Shown: positions 61,811 to 64,000 of the stretch, piece after piece
Layout: each line of letters opens with the position of its first letter
How positions within the stretch are numbered: the first letter of the stretch is position 1
DNA from: Nonomuraea roseoviolacea subsp. carminata
GTDB taxonomy: Bacteria > Actinomycetota > Actinomycetes > Streptosporangiales > Streptosporangiaceae
DNA: 64,000 nt
Direction of reading: 5' to 3'
Assembly: GCF_024172185.1 (NCBI RefSeq)
Contig: NZ_JAMZEC010000001.1
Coordinates: 8,903,001-8,967,000, forward strand
Program-made: the position numbers and the translations under genes
Notes under the pieces: model-generated
What the model was told of the DNA's origin: nothing
The model's input: the letters and a program-made list of their open reading frames with translations, nothing else
The model's database searches: none

Positions 61811-62290
61811 ATGGCCACCGACGACCTGATGACCAGGGCGCTCGAGACGCTCGGCGACGACGCGCCGCTGACGGTCGAGGCGATCCACTCGCTCACCGAC
61901 GCGGCCGTCGTGCCCGAGTCGATGACGATCGCCGAGGTCGCCGACCTCCTCGACATCTCGGCGCACACGCTGCGCTACTACGAACGGGCCGGGCTGGTCG
62001 AGGTGGCCCGCGACGACTACGGCCATCGCGTCTACGACGCCGAGGCGGTGCGGCGCCTGGTGTTCCTGACCCGGATGCGGCTGTCCGGCATGCCGATGCG
62101 CGACCTGCAGCACTACATCGCGCTCGTCGACGCCGGGCAGGAGACGGTGCCGGAGCGGCTCGACATGCTGCTCGAACATCGCGACACCATCCGCCGCCGC
62201 ATCCGCGAGCTGACGCTCTCCCTCGCGGCGACCGAGTACAAGATCGCCACGTACGGCGGCTCGACCGGGCCGGACGTCCAGGACCTCTAG
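61811..62290 (+). CDS. MerR family transcriptional regulator
   Basis: 159 aa. Winged-helix DNA-binding domain after a 37-residue N-terminal tail: 'SMTIAEVADLLDISAHTLRYYERAGLVEVARDDYGHRVYD' cited by TIAEVADLLDISAHTLRYYE, then a helical dimerisation part. No conserved metal or redox Cys. It lies 10 bp after the SDR and may act at the palindrome in its promoter; MerR repressors of this type often sense the product of the neighbouring enzyme. Confidence 0.9.
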   Translation: MATDDLMTRALETLGDDAPLTVEAIHSLTDAAVVPESMTIAEVADLLDISAHTLRYYERAGLVEVARDDYGHRVYDAEAVRRLVFLTRMRLSGMPMRDLQHYIALVDAGQETVPERLDMLLEHRDTIRRRIRELTLSLAATEYKIATYGGSTGPDVQDL

Positions 62291-62316
62291 CCCGTTCACC
62301 CCGATGCCGGCCACGC

Positions 62317-62338
62317 GCGGCCGCCGCACGGCGGCCGC
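62317..62338 (+). terminator. Intrinsic terminator after the MerR gene
   Basis: GCGGCCGCCG (62317-62326) and CGGCGGCCGC (62329-62338) pair around two bases: a perfect 10-bp GC stem. It lies 27 bp after the MerR stop. Confidence 0.7.
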
Positions 62339-62481
62339 GACGGCCGACGTCCGAGAGAGCCCCGCCTTTCCCCCTTTTACGGACGCCTACCACTCCTACG
62401 GACGCCGCACCCGATCACCAAACAAAGCCTCAAAAATCCACCCAAGACGGCTACACAGCTGCCGAGCCGGGAATTGCGGGA

Positions 62482-62745
62482 TCAGAAGGACGTGGCGCCT
62501 CCGTGCTGGAGCACCATGACCAGCAGGGTGGCGACCAGCGTGGCGATGAGCACCCAGCTGATCAGGATGATGACCGTGGAGCGGCGCGGCCTCCGCATGA
62601 GGCGTCCCTGGCCGGCGGCCTTCGCCTCGTTGCGGCGGACTCGCTCGTTGAACGACTCCAGTCGCGCCACGAGACGGGGATCGTCATCGACGAGGTGCCG
62701 CTCGATCTGTGCCAGCAACCGCTCCTCGTCCTGCGACCAGGCCAT
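62482..62745 (-). CDS. DUF3040 membrane protein
   Basis: 87 aa from the ATG at 62745 (MAWSQDEERLL). A cytoplasmic helix with Asp/Glu ('DEERLLAQIERHLVDDDPRL') and one membrane helix ('VIILISWVLIATLVATLLVMV'). DUF3040 proteins are short, actinobacteria-specific and of unknown function. It is transcribed away from the radical SAM gene. Confidence 0.88.
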   Translation of the reverse strand: MAWSQDEERLLAQIERHLVDDDPRLVARLESFNERVRRNEAKAAGQGRLMRRPRRSTVIILISWVLIATLVATLLVMVLQHGGATSF

Positions 62746-62855
62746 GGGTGCACCTCCGGAACGCAAGCTCTGTGCGGGTGTTCTGCCCAACCCTGAAGAT
62801 CATTAGCCCCCGCCCTGTCAGGTAATTGCCGCCTCTTTTCCGTTTGCGATCACGC

Positions 62856-62871
62856 TCGAACCTCTGTTCTA
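62856..62871. promoter_or_regulatory. Near-consensus LexA (SOS) box overlapping the radical SAM promoter
   Basis: TCGAAC (62856-62861), CTCT, GTTCTA (62866-62871): one base off the actinobacterial SOS consensus TCGAAC-N4-GTTCGA. The right arm overlaps TCTAAT (62868-62873), the likely -10, eight bases before the ATG; the transcript would be leaderless. Repressor binding would block transcription. Confidence 0.75.
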
Positions 62872-62880
62872 ATCAGTGGC

Positions 62881-63924
62881 ATGCGCTGGGACAACCTCCG
62901 TCTGACGGAGACGAATGCGGATGATCCGGTCGTGCCGCTGTTCGCCCGCGACGCCGTCACGCGCACCTTCGACACCCCCGAGTTCCGGGGCATGACGTTC
63001 TACGAGATCCACGCCCGGTCGATCATCAACCGGGTGCCGGCCGCCAGCCGCGTCCCGTTCGAGTACACGATCAACCCGTACCGGGGCTGCGGCCACCGCT
63101 GCGTCTACTGCTTCGCCCGCAACACGCACCGCTACCTCGATCTCGACGCGGGGGCCGACTTCGACTCCAGGATCGTGGTGAAGGTCAACGCCGCCGAGCT
63201 GGCCCGCAGGGAGCTGGCCGCCCCCGGCTGGCGGCGGCGGCACGTCGCCATGGGCACCAACGTCGACTGCTACCAGCGCGCCGAGGGCCGGTATCAGCTC
63301 ATGCCGGACATCCTGGGCGCGTTGCGCGACGCCGCCAACCCGTTCTCGATCCTCACCAAGGGCACGCTGATCCTGCGCGACCTCGACCTGCTCGCCGAGG
63401 CGGCCGAGGTCACCGAGGTGGGCGTCAACGTCTCGGTCGGCTTCCTCGACGCCGACGCCTGGCGCTCGGTCGAGCCCGGCACCCCCGACCCGCGACGGCG
63501 CCTGGAGGTGTGCGCCACGCTCAACGAGCGCGGCATCGGCTGCGGCGTGCTGATGGCGCCGATCCTGCCGTATCTCACCGACTCGCCGGCCGAGCTGGAG
63601 CGCACGGTCAAGGAGATCGCCGAGGCGGGCGCCACGCACATCGCGCCGATCGTGCTCCACCTGCGGCCGGGGGCGCGCGAGTGGTGGCTGGCGTGGCTCT
63701 CCCGCGAGCACCCGCGTCTCGTGCCGCGCTACCTGGAGCTGTACGGCAGGGGCGCCTACGCGCCGCGCGCCTACCAGGGGCGGATCGTCGAGCAGGTCAG
63801 GGGCCTGGCCGAGCGCTACAAGGTGGGCACCGCCACCGCGCGGCAGAGGCGCCGCATCGGTCCGCCTCCTCCCCCGGCGCCGCCCGCCGCCGGCCCCGAG
63901 CCGGAGCAGCTCACCCTGCTCTGA
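62881..63924 (+). CDS. Rv2578c-like radical SAM protein
   Basis: 347 aa. CxxxCxxC (Cys70, Cys74, Cys77) in 'GCGHRCVYCF' binds the 4Fe-4S cluster; 'PFSILTKGTLILRDLDLL' and 'VGVNVSVGFLDADAWRSVEPGTPDP' match the Rv2578c family, which resembles spore photoproduct lyase and other DNA-repair-like radical SAM enzymes. A Pro-rich tail follows. Its promoter carries a near-consensus LexA box, so it is probably induced by DNA damage. Substrate unknown. Confidence 0.92.
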   Translation: MRWDNLRLTETNADDPVVPLFARDAVTRTFDTPEFRGMTFYEIHARSIINRVPAASRVPFEYTINPYRGCGHRCVYCFARNTHRYLDLDAGADFDSRIVVKVNAAELARRELAAPGWRRRHVAMGTNVDCYQRAEGRYQLMPDILGALRDAANPFSILTKGTLILRDLDLLAEAAEVTEVGVNVSVGFLDADAWRSVEPGTPDPRRRLEVCATLNERGIGCGVLMAPILPYLTDSPAELERTVKEIAEAGATHIAPIVLHLRPGAREWWLAWLSREHPRLVPRYLELYGRGAYAPRAYQGRIVEQVRGLAERYKVGTATARQRRRIGPPPPPAPPAAGPEPEQLTLL

Positions 63925-64000
63925 CGCCGTTGAGGCCCCTGAGGCTGACGCCATGCACCCTCACCGATGATGCTATGTCGTGTTTCGTGGCTGAATGGGT
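63925..64000. other. Right-edge intergenic sequence
   Basis: Less GC-rich than the flanks, with a small inverted repeat (GAGGCCCCTGAGGC-like) after the stop that could terminate the radical SAM transcript. I see no gene in it. Confidence 0.4.

Overview
High-GC actinomycete chromosome, most likely a Streptosporangiaceae member such as a Nonomuraea relative. This rests on strongly GC-biased third codon positions, frequent GTG starts, many leaderless promoters, and dense one-component regulators and ECF sigma factors; no rRNA or marker gene confirms it. The window holds about 60 protein genes. I see no RNA gene, CRISPR array, intact insertion sequence or prophage. Both ends are genic or near-genic, and the first gene is cut by the left edge.

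Layout. 1-7.1 kb (minus): a peptide-type ABC importer (binding lipoprotein, two permeases, and one protein fusing both ATPases) behind a beta-lactamase-fold serine hydrolase. 7.3-16.7 kb: a TetR/methyltransferase operon with a 30-bp operator, a TetR/F420-type oxidoreductase pair, a polytopic glycosyltransferase, an O-methyltransferase, and an MFS exporter with its TetR. 16.7-23.5 kb (minus): a tightly overlapping sugar operon (RpiR regulator, three-gene ABC importer without ATPase, SIS protein, glycosidase-like protein, BadF-type kinase). 23.6-36.3 kb: a secreted 5'-nucleotidase, a TetR/SnoaL pair, an ECF41 sigma factor with its NmrA-like partner, a proline iminopeptidase, a methyltransferase, an ArsR-like/SRPBCC pair, an ECF42 sigma factor with its DGPF (YCII) partner, an adenosine deaminase, a winged-helix protein and a hemerythrin.

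36.4-49.8 kb: a group 2 sigma-70 factor, a cysteine-desulfurase-like enzyme, an NmrA/MarR pair, an orphan tyrosine recombinase, a SigE-type ECF/anti-sigma-like/CU044_5270-like triad with mirrored promoter elements, an AraC/NmrA/SnoaL group, a TetR/HelD-type helicase pair, and a secreted pectate lyase under a LacI-like operator. 49.9-64 kb: a MacAB-like export system with a duplicated-motif lipoprotein, divergent from a two-component system; NUDIX, acyltransferase and penicillin-binding protein genes; a PadR regulator with a hydrolase; an SDR/MerR pair; a DUF3040 protein; and an Rv2578c-like radical SAM protein with a LexA-like box.

Two themes recur. Most regulators sit beside a visible operator palindrome, so many circuits can be predicted from sequence. 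Short in-frame or gene-end tandem repeats (12-45 bp) are unusually common, especially in linkers and just past stop codons. The best candidates for new biology are the sugar operon at 16.9-23.5 kb, the mirrored ECF promoter pair at 42.1-42.2 kb, and the TetR-controlled HelD-like protein at 46.5 kb.
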